Shown here one piece after another: positions 17,813 through 27,698 of a DNA stretch of 55,905 bases (position 1 is the stretch's first letter; each line of letters begins with the position of its first letter). This stretch comes from Lyngbya sp. PCC 8106. GTDB lineage: Bacteria > Cyanobacteriota > Cyanobacteriia > Cyanobacteriales > Microcoleaceae. The stretch spans positions 1 through 55,905 of the forward strand of contig NZ_AAVU01000046.1 in NCBI RefSeq assembly GCF_000169095.1. Direction: 5' to 3'. A program made the translations under genes and the position numbers. Under the pieces are notes generated by a model. The model did no database searches and was not told the DNA's origin. It saw only the letters and a program-made list of their open reading frames with translations.

Positions 17813-18997
17813 ATGAAAGCCATCACTCTTTTAGGTTCAACAGGTTCTATCGGGACTCAAACCCTCGATATTGTCAATGATCATCCCGACAAATTTAGAA
17901 TCGTTGGACTAGCGGCGCGTCGTAACGTTACCCTTCTGGCCGAACAAATTCGCACCTTTCGTCCTCAAATTGCGGCGATTTGTGATGAAAGCAAATTACC
18001 CGAATTAAAAGCCGCGATCGCAAATCTCGATCCTCAACCCATTCTACTCGCTGGAGAGTCAGGAGTGGTTGAAGTCGCCCGCTACGGAGACTCAGAAGCC
18101 GTCGTTACTGGAATTGTCGGTTGTGCGGGTTTGCTGCCGACTTTAGCGGCGATTAAAGCGGGAAAAGATATCGCCCTCGCCAATAAAGAAACTTTAATTG
18201 CAGGCGGCCCCGTTGTCAATCCTTTAATTCAAGAATACGGTGTGAAATTGCTTCCGGCTGACTCCGAACATTCGGCAATTTTTCAATGTTTACAAGGAGT
18301 TCCAGAAAAGGGATTACGACGGATTATTTTAACTGCTTCTGGGGGTGCATTTCGAGATTGGCCGGTTGAGAAATTAGCAGACGTAAAAGTGGCGGACGCG
18401 ATTAAACATCCGAACTGGTCAATGGGTCGTAAAATCACTGTTGATTCGGCTACAATGATGAACAAAGGTTTAGAGGTGATTGAAGCTCATTTTCTGTTTG
18501 GATTGGATTACGATAATATTGATATTGTTATTCATCCCCAGAGTATTATTCACTCATTAATTGAGTTACAAGATACCTCTGTTTTAGCTCAATTAGGTTG
18601 GCCGGATATGCGTTTACCCCTACTTTATGCGATGTCTTGGCCGGAACGAATTTATACCAATTGGGAACCGTTAGATTTAGTCAAAGCCGGAAATTTAACC
18701 TTCAAAGCACCCGATAATCATAAATATCCTTGTATGTCTCTCGCCTATGCTGCTGGACGTGCAGGGGGAACGATGCCAGCCGTATTAAATGCTGCAAATG
18801 AACAGGCGGTGGCGTTGTTTTTAGACGAAAAAATTGGGTTTTTAGAGATTCCAAAAGTGATAGAATACGTTTGCGATCGCCATCAAACTGATAATAGCCA
18901 AAATCCCTCTTTAGAGGATATTATTGCGGTTGATCAATGGGCAAGACAAGAAGTAATAGCCGCCCAAACAAAACTCAGTCAAACTGTTGCTGTTTAG
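17813..18997 (+). CDS. dxr: 1-deoxy-D-xylulose 5-phosphate reductoisomerase
   Basis: DXR converts DXP to 2-C-methyl-D-erythritol 4-phosphate with NADPH, the committed step of the plastid-type MEP isoprenoid pathway. The 394-residue protein has the N-terminal NADPH motif GSTGSIG, the metal/substrate region LPADSEHSAIFQCL and the active-site stretch NWSMGRKITVDSATMMNKGL. A helical C-terminal domain follows. Length is normal. It supplies precursors for carotenoids (compare cruA in this window), the chlorophyll phytyl tail and quinones. It is cytoplasmic and divergent from the NUDIX gene. Confidence 0.98.
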   Translation: MKAITLLGSTGSIGTQTLDIVNDHPDKFRIVGLAARRNVTLLAEQIRTFRPQIAAICDESKLPELKAAIANLDPQPILLAGESGVVEVARYGDSEAVVTGIVGCAGLLPTLAAIKAGKDIALANKETLIAGGPVVNPLIQEYGVKLLPADSEHSAIFQCLQGVPEKGLRRIILTASGGAFRDWPVEKLADVKVADAIKHPNWSMGRKITVDSATMMNKGLEVIEAHFLFGLDYDNIDIVIHPQSIIHSLIELQDTSVLAQLGWPDMRLPLLYAMSWPERIYTNWEPLDLVKAGNLTFKAPDNHKYPCMSLAYAAGRAGGTMPAVLNAANEQAVALFLDEKIGFLEIPKVIEYVCDRHQTDNSQNPSLEDIIAVDQWARQEVIAAQTKLSQTVAV

Positions 18998-19117
18998 GAA
19001 ATTAACTTAGAAATAAAGTCGGGGCGCTCTTGCTTGCGTCCTGAATGCTTTTAAGTCTTTAAAATCCAATTAAAAGACCAATTACTTTCTTGAAAAATTT
19101 TAAAATAGGAGATCACA

Positions 19118-19333
19118 ATGACACCACCTGATCAACCCACCATTAAACTCGATCAATTTCTTAAATTTGTCGGTTGCGCCCAAACAGGAGGACAAGCTAA
19201 ACTGATTATTCAGTCCGGTTGGGTGTTAGTTAATGATCAAATAGAAACCCGTCGCGGACGTAAATTAGTACATGGTGATCGGGTTACCTTTGAAGATCAA
19301 AGCTATGTTGTTGAGTTTGATGGTGAATCTTGA
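19118..19333 (+). CDS. Small S4-domain RNA-binding protein
   Basis: A 71-residue protein that is essentially one S4 RNA-binding domain of the YbcJ/YaaA type. The pattern KLDQFLKFVGCAQTGGQAK then GWVLVND, with RRGRKLVHGDRV, gives the helix-loop-strand fold that binds structured RNA. It probably has a ribosome- or RNA-related role. A GGAG sequence lies at a suitable distance before ATG 19118. It follows dxr by about 120 bp on the same strand. Confidence 0.85.
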   Translation: MTPPDQPTIKLDQFLKFVGCAQTGGQAKLIIQSGWVLVNDQIETRRGRKLVHGDRVTFEDQSYVVEFDGES

Positions 19334-19543
19334 AGATATTCCAGAAATTGATTGGCAGAAAAGACTGTATAATTAGCATCAATTATCGGTGTTAATTAAA
19401 ATTTAAGTTTGTAGAAATCATTCAACCCGAGATCAACTTTGCTTTATCTTTAAAAATCTACCTAATGAGAGAATATTCTTAATATTGTAAAAATGAGTTA
19501 GGTTAACTGTAAAATTAGTCAGCAGTCCGATCATTAGCCAATC

Positions 19544-21127
19544 ATGGATCAATCCAAGTCTCCTACTCGATGGTTACAACAATTTGCGGCTCTCCTTATA
19601 ATTGTAGGAATTGCCTTTCGGTTTGTCAACTTAGGGTATAAAGTCTATTGGTATGATGAAGTTCATACCTCGGTGAGAAGTTCAGGTTATCTACTTGATG
19701 ATTTAATCCCCCAAATTTATACAGGTCAACTGATTCGAGCCGGAGATTTAGTCGAGATTTATCAATATCCAACGGCGGAAAAAAGTTTAAAAGATGCGTT
19801 TACCAGCTTTACCAAACATCCCGAACATTCTCCTTTTTACTATTTATTAGCCCGCTTTTGGATGCAAACCTTTGGACATTCTGTGGCGACCATTCGTTGC
19901 TTATCAGCAATCATTAGTTTGCTCTGTTTTCCGGCGATGTATTGGCTCTGTCTCGAACTTTTTCAGTCGGCGACGGTGGGTTGGGTGGGAATAGGAATTT
20001 TAGCCATTTCTCCCTTTCATGTTTTGTATGCTCAGGAGGCTCGGGCTTATAGTTTATGGACGTTTACCATTTTATTTTCGAGTGCTGCATTATTAAGAGC
20101 CTTACAAGTTACACAAACTGATCAAGCGGTAAAATCTAAACGTTTAGCTTGGGGAATTTATGCTTTTAGTATAACACTCGGATTGTATTCTCATTTATTT
20201 TCTGTATTTGTTTATCTCGCTCATGGAATTTATGTATTTGGGCTGAAACAATGGCGAAAATTGAAGTATATTCTTCCGGCTCTCGGTGCGGTTTTGTTGA
20301 GTGTTATTCTTTTTCTCCCTTGGTTAATTATTATTTTTACAAATTTCCCCGATTTAATTGATAATACTAGCTCTCATCGAATTACTAGACCCGGTACAAT
20401 ATTGTTTTGGGGCTTGAATTTAACGCGACTAACTTTTGATTTTAATCAAGGCTATAGTTTACTGAATCCGATTTTATATCCGATTATTATAATTGCGGGA
20501 TATTCAGTTTATTTTTTAGTTAAAAAGACTCCGAGTAAAACTTGGTTTTTTATAATTTCGTTGATGGGAGTTCTGGGAACCGCTCTAATTTTACCCGATT
20601 TACTCTTTGGTGGACAACGTTCAACAATTGCTCGTTATGGAATTCCTGCTTATTTAGGTTTACAAATTTCATTAGCTTATCTTTTGACGACAAAAATTAG
20701 TGATGATTTACTGAAGCCTCAACAAAAAAGACGCTGGAAATACATTTTTTTGACAATCGGCTTAAGTGGAGTTTTATCTTGCTTAGTGAGTTCTATTCAT
20801 CCGGTTTGGTGGCATAAAAGTTATACCCGAAGTCGCTATGTTGCTCCAGTCGCTGAAATTATTAATTCATCTGAAAGTCCTTTGGTGATTAGTGATGCAG
20901 AGCCGGGTAGAATTATACCGTTGAGCCATCGACTCAAACCCAATGTTTATCTACAATTGGTTGTTCAGTCTAATATTCCTTTGCTTCCTGAGCAAGATTT
21001 TAGTGATATTTTTTTATATCGTCCGTCTGAAGTTTTAATGGAAGGAATTGAACAAATTTACGAAGCAAATTTAGAAAAAGTTTATAAACAAGGATGGCTT
21101 TGGCGAGTTGAACTTCCCTCCCGGTAG
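19544..21127 (+). CDS. Glycosyltransferase family 39-like integral membrane protein
   Basis: A 527-residue polytopic membrane protein of the GT39/ArnT/PMT superfamily (GT-C fold), which transfers sugars from polyprenyl-phosphate donors to acceptors on the outer side of the membrane. The first periplasmic loop carries the family acidic motif YWYDEVHT near residue 33. A second loop has the characteristic FTKHPEHSPFYYLLARFW sequence, followed by about ten further hydrophobic helices and a soluble C-terminal tail. Donor and acceptor are unknown. It is alone on its strand with gaps of about 200 and 490 bp around it. Confidence 0.86.
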   Translation: MDQSKSPTRWLQQFAALLIIVGIAFRFVNLGYKVYWYDEVHTSVRSSGYLLDDLIPQIYTGQLIRAGDLVEIYQYPTAEKSLKDAFTSFTKHPEHSPFYYLLARFWMQTFGHSVATIRCLSAIISLLCFPAMYWLCLELFQSATVGWVGIGILAISPFHVLYAQEARAYSLWTFTILFSSAALLRALQVTQTDQAVKSKRLAWGIYAFSITLGLYSHLFSVFVYLAHGIYVFGLKQWRKLKYILPALGAVLLSVILFLPWLIIIFTNFPDLIDNTSSHRITRPGTILFWGLNLTRLTFDFNQGYSLLNPILYPIIIIAGYSVYFLVKKTPSKTWFFIISLMGVLGTALILPDLLFGGQRSTIARYGIPAYLGLQISLAYLLTTKISDDLLKPQQKRRWKYIFLTIGLSGVLSCLVSSIHPVWWHKSYTRSRYVAPVAEIINSSESPLVISDAEPGRIIPLSHRLKPNVYLQLVVQSNIPLLPEQDFSDIFLYRPSEVLMEGIEQIYEANLEKVYKQGWLWRVELPSR

Positions 21128-21616
21128 AAGACGTTATCAGGTCAAAAGTCAAGAGGTCAAGTAGCATAAGTCTAAGACTGGAATACTGATACTGGTTACT
21201 GTTGACTGTCTCCTCATCAGTAAACATTTTGGTATTTCAGATGAGAGGGTGACTGTTTGAGCTATTTTCTCTCTATAAATAAATTTTGATCTTGGAGTGG
21301 AGAGGAGGAGGGTTGAAGTTAATATTTGTAGAGACAATACCTTCGACTTCGCGAGTCAGGGAGAAGGGTGTAGCGTGTGTTGCAAGAGTGGGAAGTCTGG
21401 GTAATACTTATGTATAAGCGGATTTGGGGATATTTGTGATTTTTAATTGCTCTATTCGCTCTGAGCTTAAACTACTCGTGTTAGAATATTTATAAGGAAT
21501 AGGTATCGGTTGCAGTTTTTGCTTTCAGTACAAAGAATTTTGTTCTGTTCCATCTGGCAGAGCTAGCCTTCCGAAATATCTGTCTTTTATATTTGTTTGA
21601 TTTGGGAAGTTAACGT
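21128..21616 (+). promoter_or_regulatory. Intergenic region with likely promoter and long leader of the RRM gene
   Basis: This is a 489-bp gap with no convincing gene. Cyanobacterial RRM (rbp) genes often have a long 5' leader linked to cold induction (established for Anabaena rbpA1). A possible -10 hexamer TAGAAT at 21482-21487 would give a leader of about 125 nt, T-rich before the start codon. The -35 is not clear. The first half holds only degenerate repeats. Confidence 0.35.
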
Positions 21617-21922
21617 ATGTCGATTTATGTCGGTAATCTCTCCTATGAGGTTACGGAAGAGGATTTGAAGTCCGTATTTGCTGAATATGGAACTGTCCAA
21701 CGGGTTAGTATTCCGACGGATCGGGAAACGGGCCGTCCTCGAGGATTTGCGTTTGTAGAAATGCAAGAAGAATCCAAAGAAGATGCTGCAATTGAAGCTC
21801 TCGATGGCGCAGAATGGATGGGACGGGATCTTAAGGTTAATAAAGCCCGACCTCGTGAAAAAAGAAGTTCATTTGGTGGGGGCGGAGGTCGCGGTCGCGA
21901 TCGTTATTCCGACAATTACTAA
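21617..21922 (+). CDS. rbp: RRM-type RNA-binding protein (Rbp)
   Basis: A 101-residue cyanobacterial RNA-binding protein with one RRM. RNP2 is IYVGNL (residues 3-8) and RNP1 is RGFAFVEM (42-49), both with the aromatic residues that stack on RNA. The C-terminal tail is Gly/Arg-rich (GGGGGRGRDRYSDNY), like the cold-inducible RbpA group. These proteins resemble eukaryotic chloroplast glycine-rich RNA-binding proteins and bind mRNAs, some at thylakoid membranes. It is monocistronic, with a clear terminator downstream. Confidence 0.95.
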   Translation: MSIYVGNLSYEVTEEDLKSVFAEYGTVQRVSIPTDRETGRPRGFAFVEMQEESKEDAAIEALDGAEWMGRDLKVNKARPREKRSSFGGGGGRGRDRYSDNY

Positions 21923-22051
21923 ATCTTTAGCAGAAATTTAAGTCTCTCTATCCAATAACGAAGTAATGTAGATCATGTGAACTCAGTATTGTTACACCTG
22001 CATTTCTGGTTAGAGAGATTGTATCATCGAAAAAGCTTTATCGCTTGACTT

Positions 22052-22098
22052 TGAGGCGCACGTCTAGAAATATTTCCTAGAACGTGCCTCATACTTTT
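22052..22098 (+). terminator. Rho-independent terminator after the RRM gene
   Basis: TGAGGC-GC-ACG-TCTAG pairs with CTAG-AACGTGCCTCA across an AAATATTTC-like loop, with a 2-base bulge. A T-run (TACTTTTTG) follows. It lies between convergent genes and could serve both. Confidence 0.75.
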
Positions 22099-22144
22099 TG
22101 ATCAGGAATAAATTTGTTGATTTTTAGTAGAATGTTGATTGAGA

Positions 22145-22966
22145 TTAAATCGTAAAAATATCTGTACCTACAGTTATGTCTGCTGTTAAGCTTGGATTTT
22201 GCTCAATAAAAGCAATCGCAAATTCACCACCCGAACCAATATCACCGCTACGAGTATCATAGAGAATAAATCCTGAAGAACTCCCCACAGAAGTTAAGTT
22301 ACTGACTTCAATAAATTCAGAATTTATCCCAAAAATAACAATTTCATCTTCACCCGAAGTAAAGTCTTGAATGGTATCCACTAAGTTAGGATTATTGGTC
22401 TGAGTTTCTAACATTAAATCAACCACAAATTGATCTCGTCCTTCGCCACCTGTTAGCAGATCAATACCACCATCTCCATGAATAATATCATTTCCGCGAT
22501 CGCCAAAAACTTGATCATCCCCCTCTCCACCGCGTACATAATCATCATTTTGCCCCCCAAAAATAGAGTCATTTCCAGCTCCGCCATCCAAAACAAAATC
22601 ATCTCCTAAGTTTCCAAAGAGTTGATCATCACCCTCTCCTCCCTGAATATCATCATTATCCTGTCCTCCAAAAAGACTATCTTGGCCGAAACTCCCAGTA
22701 ATCAAATCATTACCTTTATTCCCAACAACAATTACTTCTACTTCTTGATTTCTAACGTCTAGAGTAGAACCATCAAAAACATCATTTCCATCACGAAGTA
22801 AGATTTCAAGTTGACTCGCATCTGCATTTGAGGTCAGAAGATTTCCTTGATCATCGTAGAGTTGAATGGGAGGTATAATATTATCGTCTTCCAGCGCTCC
22901 CAATACAACAAAACGAGTCGTATCGACAGAACCAAAAAAATTTACTTGGGTTAAAATACTCACCAT
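22145..22966 (-). CDS. RTX-repeat calcium-binding protein
   Basis: A 273-residue acidic protein whose middle (about residues 75-180) consists of hemolysin-type nonapeptide repeats of the form GGxGxDxφx (for example GGEGDDQLF, GGAGNDSIF, GGEGDDQVF, GGEGRDQFV). These fold into a calcium-bound parallel beta-roll. Such proteins are normally exported by type I secretion via an uncleaved C-terminal signal; the C-terminus here (ADITVGTDIFTI) is compatible. No transporter gene is adjacent. The N-terminal 70 residues match no family I recognise. It is probably extracellular or a sheath-associated protein. Confidence 0.85.
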   Translation of the reverse strand: MVSILTQVNFFGSVDTTRFVVLGALEDDNIIPPIQLYDDQGNLLTSNADASQLEILLRDGNDVFDGSTLDVRNQEVEVIVVGNKGNDLITGSFGQDSLFGGQDNDDIQGGEGDDQLFGNLGDDFVLDGGAGNDSIFGGQNDDYVRGGEGDDQVFGDRGNDIIHGDGGIDLLTGGEGRDQFVVDLMLETQTNNPNLVDTIQDFTSGEDEIVIFGINSEFIEVSNLTSVGSSSGFILYDTRSGDIGSGGEFAIAFIEQNPSLTADITVGTDIFTI

Positions 22967-23304
22967 TTTTGACTTTTTATCCTAATTTATTTCAATAAGA
23001 GACTGATTTTATCCTAGACTTTGTTCCTTTGTCCCCTGAACCCTTCGGCGAATTCGAGCAGTGAAAACAATAATTTTAATGTACTCCATGCTTTTTTAGA
23101 TTGCCATTTGAAAAGCAGGTATGTTATCTTAGCCTCACTCCATACTCCCGATTTGAGACGATCCTGAACTCAAGATCAATAAATAGAGGGAGTAGAGAAA
23201 TTTGGGAATTTTTGGGTTGCGAGTCTATCTACTGAATTCAGAAAAAATACTTTCTTTTGTCCTAGATGTAATTAGCGGTTAGCTTTTGCTACGCTCTTAA
23301 AGTG
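22967..23304. other. Divergent intergenic region between the RTX and DUF2157 genes
   Basis: A 338-bp gap holding promoters in both directions. There is no coding frame or RNA gene that I can support. A TATGTTATCTTA stretch near 23117 is a possible -10 element for the plus strand. Confidence 0.4.
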
Positions 23305-26300
23305 ATGTCTTCCCCTATTATAAAGTTTATTGAATTTCAAGTTCGGATTCGTAGCGATCATTCTGCCGTATTAGCCGGTTTAGAAGCCTGGTTAAATTTA
23401 GGGTTGTTGTCAGATGAACAAGTGCGTCAAATTTGTGAACATTCTTTCAGTGAACCGCTTCCACCTCAAACTTTAGATCTAACATCTCCATCACCGATCT
23501 CAGAGGAAAACTCTATTGTAGAAGCATCTGTTCCTGTCCGTCAACCTCAACAAAATACTGAGCTTAATAGCTTACCTTCCCAGTTATTCCAATCCCTCAA
23601 AGCAGAATTTAGCGTGCGCTGGCTGCTCTTTTTAGGATTATTCATGGTGTTGGTTTCGTCAGGGGTATTGGTTGCAAGTCGATGGCAAGAATTACCGACT
23701 ATCGGACAATATGGAGTCTTATTAGCTTATACTTTGGGGTTTGGAATTGTCACGGTTTGGCCGGGTCTTCAGAGTCGCTTACCTCTAACGTCGGAAACTT
23801 TAAAATGGGTCACTTTACTCTTAATTCCACTAAACTTTTGGGCAATTGATGGGTTAGGTTTATTATATTCCAGTCTGGGGATTAGCATTGTTTCTATTTT
23901 TATTTTAACAGCTATTACGATAATTCTCAATCCCCGTTTGTCTTCAGGAGAACCCCAGGAAATACTGTTACAACGCCTACTTATTTTAAATCAACTGGGA
24001 CTCAGCTATTTACAACTTGGCTGGAAAATTCCTAATATTCCCTTAATTGCTCTTTATTTCGGGATTATCGGGACGGGAATAGTCAGCTTTTATCGCCGCC
24101 AAAATTATCAACAGATTCGTTTAAATAGTCGTGAAAATCTTCCCTTAATATTTTGTTTAATTCCTATCGCCTTTCTCTGGTGGCGAATTATTTTTGTTGT
24201 TAATCTTGATCTCGCTCAATTCGCGTTAGCGTTGGGGTTAACGGGAGGATTATTATCCCTCTATTCATCCGTTTGGTTACAGCGATTTGCTTATCTATTT
24301 TTAGCCGTAGGTTGGCTCGTTTCAATAGAGACTAAACCGGAACAAGCCTTAGCAGTTAGTGGGATTGCACTCGTAATTTTTGGCATCAATTTAAGACAGT
24401 TTTGGCGACAACGAGATTTAGCTTTTATTTTTATTACTGGACTCCAAGCACAGTGGTTAATTTGGCGTTTAATTCCCGTCGAAAGTCAACAAAAAATCAT
24501 TCAAACCGCTCTACAAATTACCCAATCTTCAGATGAACCCTGGATATTAATAGCTTGGGTTGGATTAATTGATTTGATTTTAATGCTCACACTAACAGAC
24601 TTTATTCATCAGTCTCAGCATCCTAAACTGGCTCTATTTGGAGAACGATTAACATTAGAATTAGGAATCCTTTTAACAATTATTTCGCTGTTTGATCCGG
24701 TTGTGCGTTCATTATACTTATTAATATCTACACTCATTTTAGTTGTTTATACCATTCGTCGTCAACCTCTTAACGTTTTTCTCGTTTATTTCACCCATCT
24801 TACAGGCTTATTTACATTCGCAAGTTTTATAGACTTATATTTTCCTCAACTCTCTTTATCTCAATGGGGAGTTTTATCAATTATATTTATGCTTGGAGAA
24901 TGGATATTCTATACTATTTCTACTCGTCAACAAAGTCTTCCGATAGCTAACTCTATTCTAAACAGTGCTTGGTATATCGGATTAGGATTAGCAGGTTTAA
25001 GTTATCAATTTTTATATCGTCATTCTAGCTATAATTTGAATGATTCATGTCCAAACTTGGCTTGTCAAGGGTTGAGTAAATGGGGAATTCTTTGGCTAAT
25101 CACTCCAATTGCATTAACAACAATTGCTAGTTTAATACTCCCACGCCGACAGTTAGCCAGCAAATTGAGTATTGTTGCATTAGTAATGATACAACTATTA
25201 GTCTTTAGAATCCCTGGAATTCGGTTAATCAGTTGGGGAGTCACAACTGGATTAATGGTGTTGAATACTTACTATTTGCAGAATCAACTTTCAGCCACGA
25301 TAACGGTTTGTTTTGGATTAACATTTTATGGATTTTTAGTCTGGGAAATGGTTCCCAATTTAACCTTAACAGGTGGATTAGTTTTTATTGGTATTGCTTT
25401 AAATGTACTCTGGATTATTCAAGCGAGATTAAACCGTTTATCAAGTTATATAGCGTCTTTGTATGTAACTGCGGTGGAAATCTGGACACCGATTTTATGT
25501 TGGTTTCAATTAATCAGCTTGACGTTTTATGCCATCGGTATTTATTGGCAACTTTTTAATCCGAGTGCTTTAGCTATCTTCGCAACAATACTTTCAATTA
25601 TTGCTGTTGTTATTCATATTTTAAATCATCCTGAAACAGAAAATCAAGAACCGTATCCGCCCTTATTTATTTATATATTAGGTTGGGAAGTTGAACTTTT
25701 AATGGCTCATACTTTTGGTTTCACTGAAAATGCCCTGTTTAACTTATCAATTGCCAATCTAATTTTAGGATTAATTGCACAAGTTTTAGGAGATTACTGG
25801 AAACACAGAATAAGAATTCATCATCTTCCTCATCCCTGGCAAGTCTTACCTCTATTTTATGGGATTTTTGGTGCCGTTTTACGTTCATCAGAAAGTTTTG
25901 ATAACTGGACAGGAATCAGTTTATTTATCCTCTCATTTATTTTTCTAGGTATTGGGCGGCGTAGCCCTGAGTTAAAACCTCTAACTTATATTGGTGTTTT
26001 TGGTGTTTCACTTGCCGCTTATCAACTATTAGTTTATAACTTATCTTCTTCCCCTCTTGCAGAACAATTTATCGCCTTTGCCGGGTTAGGAACAACAATC
26101 GTTTATGTGTATCGTTTATTCTCACCTCAGTTAATCCGTTATCTATATTTAAGTGAGACAGAAATCAAAATAATCGCTCATCTTCACTGGGCAATCAGTA
26201 GTTGTTTTTTGATTGCTTCTCTGCCTCTACCCTCTGAACTTAACTCTTTTCTCAGCTTAGGAATAGGTATCTTTTTAACTCGATATGCAATTTTTCAAGG

Positions 26301-27156
26301 ACGTTATAATTCTAACACCAGAGAAGCTAATTTTTGGGTTTATATTGGATGTTTAGAAGCCGCAGCAATCGGTTACTTTATTAGTGATCTTTTAAATTTA
26401 GAAGGATTTTTAATTCCTTGGGGCGGTGCTATTGTTTCGATTATTGCTTATTTTCTCTATTTTATTTCTTGGGAAAGTTGGGGATGGCCGATTACACCCT
26501 GGCGGCGAGTCGCTATTTTTATTCCCATTTTAACCGTCATTTTAACATCGGTTATTGCCGAGTCAACGCTAGAATTATCCTGGTATTTTTCAACTTTTAT
26601 AGCGATTATTTTATATTTAATTTTAGCTCGATTTTCTCAACAAATTAAACTCACTTATTTCAGCGTTGGATTAATTAACTTTGCTTATTATCACTGGCTA
26701 TTTTCCACAGAATATGATCTGAATGCGTTGGGAGATACAATTTTACCGGGATTATCCATTTTATATATTGCCCAAATTGACCCCTATTTAAAACATCCTC
26801 AACAAAAAGTCCTACGCCATTGGATTAGAATCATAGGAATAGGAATGATTTGTTTTGCTGCATTGTTAACCAATAAAGAGACAGGAATTGTACCCGGTTT
26901 AGTGAGTATAACGGCTATTTTTATCGGCTTAGGATTAAGAATTAGAGCCTTTTTATATGTCGGAACTGCAATCTTTTTAATTAATGCAGTCAACCAACTC
27001 TTGATTCTCAACTCAATTTATTCCTTCTTAAAATGGATTGTCGGTTTTATTCTCGGTTTACTCTTGATTTGGATTGCAGCTAACTTTGAAACTCGACGAG
27101 AACAAATCGTAACCGCGTTACAAAATTGGATTACTGAATTAGAAGAATGGGAATAA
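23305..27156 (+). CDS. Giant multi-pass membrane protein (DUF2157-type)
   Basis: A 1283-residue protein. The short soluble N-terminus (about residues 1-95) includes LEAWLNLGLLSDEQVRQICE, the DUF2157-like opening seen in cyanobacterial proteins. About 30 or more hydrophobic segments then fill nearly all the rest. It has no recognisable catalytic motif or transporter signature; Trp, Leu, Ile and Phe dominate. Family members are found widely in cyanobacteria with unknown function. ATG 23305 is chosen over the adjacent GTG 23302. It ends right against the convergent VOC gene, with no spacer at all, and contains no HIP1 site that I found. Confidence 0.8.
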   Translation: MSSPIIKFIEFQVRIRSDHSAVLAGLEAWLNLGLLSDEQVRQICEHSFSEPLPPQTLDLTSPSPISEENSIVEASVPVRQPQQNTELNSLPSQLFQSLKAEFSVRWLLFLGLFMVLVSSGVLVASRWQELPTIGQYGVLLAYTLGFGIVTVWPGLQSRLPLTSETLKWVTLLLIPLNFWAIDGLGLLYSSLGISIVSIFILTAITIILNPRLSSGEPQEILLQRLLILNQLGLSYLQLGWKIPNIPLIALYFGIIGTGIVSFYRRQNYQQIRLNSRENLPLIFCLIPIAFLWWRIIFVVNLDLAQFALALGLTGGLLSLYSSVWLQRFAYLFLAVGWLVSIETKPEQALAVSGIALVIFGINLRQFWRQRDLAFIFITGLQAQWLIWRLIPVESQQKIIQTALQITQSSDEPWILIAWVGLIDLILMLTLTDFIHQSQHPKLALFGERLTLELGILLTIISLFDPVVRSLYLLISTLILVVYTIRRQPLNVFLVYFTHLTGLFTFASFIDLYFPQLSLSQWGVLSIIFMLGEWIFYTISTRQQSLPIANSILNSAWYIGLGLAGLSYQFLYRHSSYNLNDSCPNLACQGLSKWGILWLITPIALTTIASLILPRRQLASKLSIVALVMIQLLVFRIPGIRLISWGVTTGLMVLNTYYLQNQLSATITVCFGLTFYGFLVWEMVPNLTLTGGLVFIGIALNVLWIIQARLNRLSSYIASLYVTAVEIWTPILCWFQLISLTFYAIGIYWQLFNPSALAIFATILSIIAVVIHILNHPETENQEPYPPLFIYILGWEVELLMAHTFGFTENALFNLSIANLILGLIAQVLGDYWKHRIRIHHLPHPWQVLPLFYGIFGAVLRSSESFDNWTGISLFILSFIFLGIGRRSPELKPLTYIGVFGVSLAAYQLLVYNLSSSPLAEQFIAFAGLGTTIVYVYRLFSPQLIRYLYLSETEIKIIAHLHWAISSCFLIASLPLPSELNSFLSLGIGIFLTRYAIFQGRYNSNTREANFWVYIGCLEAAAIGYFISDLLNLEGFLIPWGGAIVSIIAYFLYFISWESWGWPITPWRRVAIFIPILTVILTSVIAESTLELSWYFSTFIAIILYLILARFSQQIKLTYFSVGLINFAYYHWLFSTEYDLNALGDTILPGLSILYIAQIDPYLKHPQQKVLRHWIRIIGIGMICFAALLTNKETGIVPGLVSITAIFIGLGLRIRAFLYVGTAIFLINAVNQLLILNSIYSFLKWIVGFILGLLLIWIAANFETRREQIVTALQNWITELEEWE

Positions 27157-27618
27157 CTAAAGTGAGTTGATTTGAGAGTTTGTATTTTTGGCAAATATTT
27201 GACTTTCATCTTGAAATGATTTAAACTCTAATACATTACCACTTGGATCTTTGATAAATAACGTTGCTTGTTCACCGACTTGTCCCTGAAACCGAATTTG
27301 AGGTTTAATCAGGAATTCGACTTTTTCATTCTGCAAACGTTCAGCCAGTTTATGCCATTCATCCCATTCTAAAATCGCTCCAAAATGACGAATAGGAACA
27401 TTTTCGCCATCAACGGGATTCGTTGAAACAACCTCGTCTTCTGATGAATATAAATGAGCAGTAATTTGATGTCCGAAAAAGTCAAAATCTACCCAGATGT
27501 CGCAACTTCGCCCTTCTGTACACCCCAATAAACCTTGATAAAAAGAGCGAGTTTTTTCTAAATCACAGACTGGAAAAGCAAGATGAAATCGAGGAAAAGA
27601 AGGGTTACTCATATTCAT
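27157..27618 (-). CDS. VOC family protein (glyoxalase/dioxygenase-like)
   Basis: A 153-residue vicinal-oxygen-chelate protein. The fold signature is FHLAFPVCDLEKTRSFYQGLLG at the N-terminus and FIKDPSGNVLEFKSF at the C-terminus. The metal-ligand positions are His in FHLAFPV, a possible His in RHFGAIL, and Glu in VLEF. Cyanobacterial relatives are annotated as glyoxalase-like or dioxygenase-like without a known substrate. The stop codon abuts the stop of the convergent DUF2157 gene. ATG 27612 (MSNPS) is an alternative start. Confidence 0.87.
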   Translation of the reverse strand: MNMSNPSFPRFHLAFPVCDLEKTRSFYQGLLGCTEGRSCDIWVDFDFFGHQITAHLYSSEDEVVSTNPVDGENVPIRHFGAILEWDEWHKLAERLQNEKVEFLIKPQIRFQGQVGEQATLFIKDPSGNVLEFKSFQDESQIFAKNTNSQINSL

Positions 27619-27698
27619 TTATTGTGATGTAAAGTTTTAGATTAAGTTTACCCTATTTTTGTTTAAAGTGGGTTATATTCTCTCAACTTCGTTTAGAA

